From an uncultured Eubacterium sp. (lineage in GTDB: Bacteria > Bacillota > Clostridia > Oscillospirales > CAG-272): 13,173 nt of DNA. Location of the stretch: the NCBI GenBank assembly GCA_900544285.1, contig UQUT01000027.1, positions 1 to 13,173 on the forward strand, read 5' to 3'. Below, piece after piece: positions 13,094 through 13,173 of the stretch. The notes under the pieces were generated by a model. It did no database searches. It was given only the letters and a program-made list of their open reading frames with translations, and had not been told where the DNA came from. The number at the start of each line of letters is the position of its first letter. The first letter of the stretch is position 1. The position numbers were made by a program, and so were the translations under genes.

Positions 13094-13100
13094 ACAATAT

Positions 13101-13173
<73 letters not shown>

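Overview
The window looks like a chromosomal piece of an anaerobic Firmicutes, most likely Clostridia (Oscillospirales-like gut lineages fit best). This is inferred from AAGGAGG-type ribosome sites, TTGACA-17-TATAAT promoters, tRNA genes that encode their own CCA, U-rich intrinsic terminators after most units, and the protein families (BmrR-like MerR, YoaP, short CHR pair, GNAT, MATE). No phage, plasmid, transposase, CRISPR or rRNA gene is visible. It reads mostly as ordinary housekeeping and accessory chromosome, not a defence or biosynthetic island.

Layout. 1-264: the 3' part of tRNA-Glu(TTC) and tRNA-Leu(TAG), each with a terminator. 449-1220: a self-contained unit for a two-helix membrane protein of unknown function. 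1226-2437: an operon of two short chromate-transporter (CHR) halves. 2497-3047: tRNA-Ala(CGC), a duplicated copy of its 3' tail plus terminator, and tRNA-Ala(GGC). 3147-5305 (minus): a cytoplasmic GH3 glycosidase, probably a beta-xylosidase. 5440-6757 (plus): a marR-tauE/safE operon, divergent from GH3. 6775-8298 (minus): a GNAT-YoaP gene followed by a second GNAT gene and possibly a 26-codon ORF. 8444-10595 (minus): a BmrR-like MerR regulator and, downstream, an amine-dehydrogenase-family oxidoreductase. 10691-11032 (minus): two terminators flanking a decayed 4Fe-4S protein tail. 11073-12581 (minus): a MATE transporter. 12660-12904: probable gene debris. 12952-13173: tRNA-Leu(TAA) and tRNA-fMet, the latter cut by the window edge.

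How the parts work together. The best regulatory story is the MerR pair. The oxidoreductase promoter has an over-long 19-bp spacer filled by an inverted repeat with ATGAGAGT arms, the classic MerR-activated architecture. A variant of the same repeat overlaps the -10 of the merR gene itself, which predicts autorepression plus ligand-dependent activation of the dehydrogenase. The marR gene overlaps the TauE/SafE permease gene and probably controls it. The two CHR halves overlap by 17 nt and are expected to form one heteromeric transporter.

Other points: the 3' tail of tRNA-Ala(CGC) and its terminator are duplicated 144 bp downstream; several intergenic stretches hold coding-like debris; and the initiator tRNA appears to have one extra base in its T-stem. 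I found no convincing new multi-gene system. All family assignments come from reading motifs by eye, without database searches.
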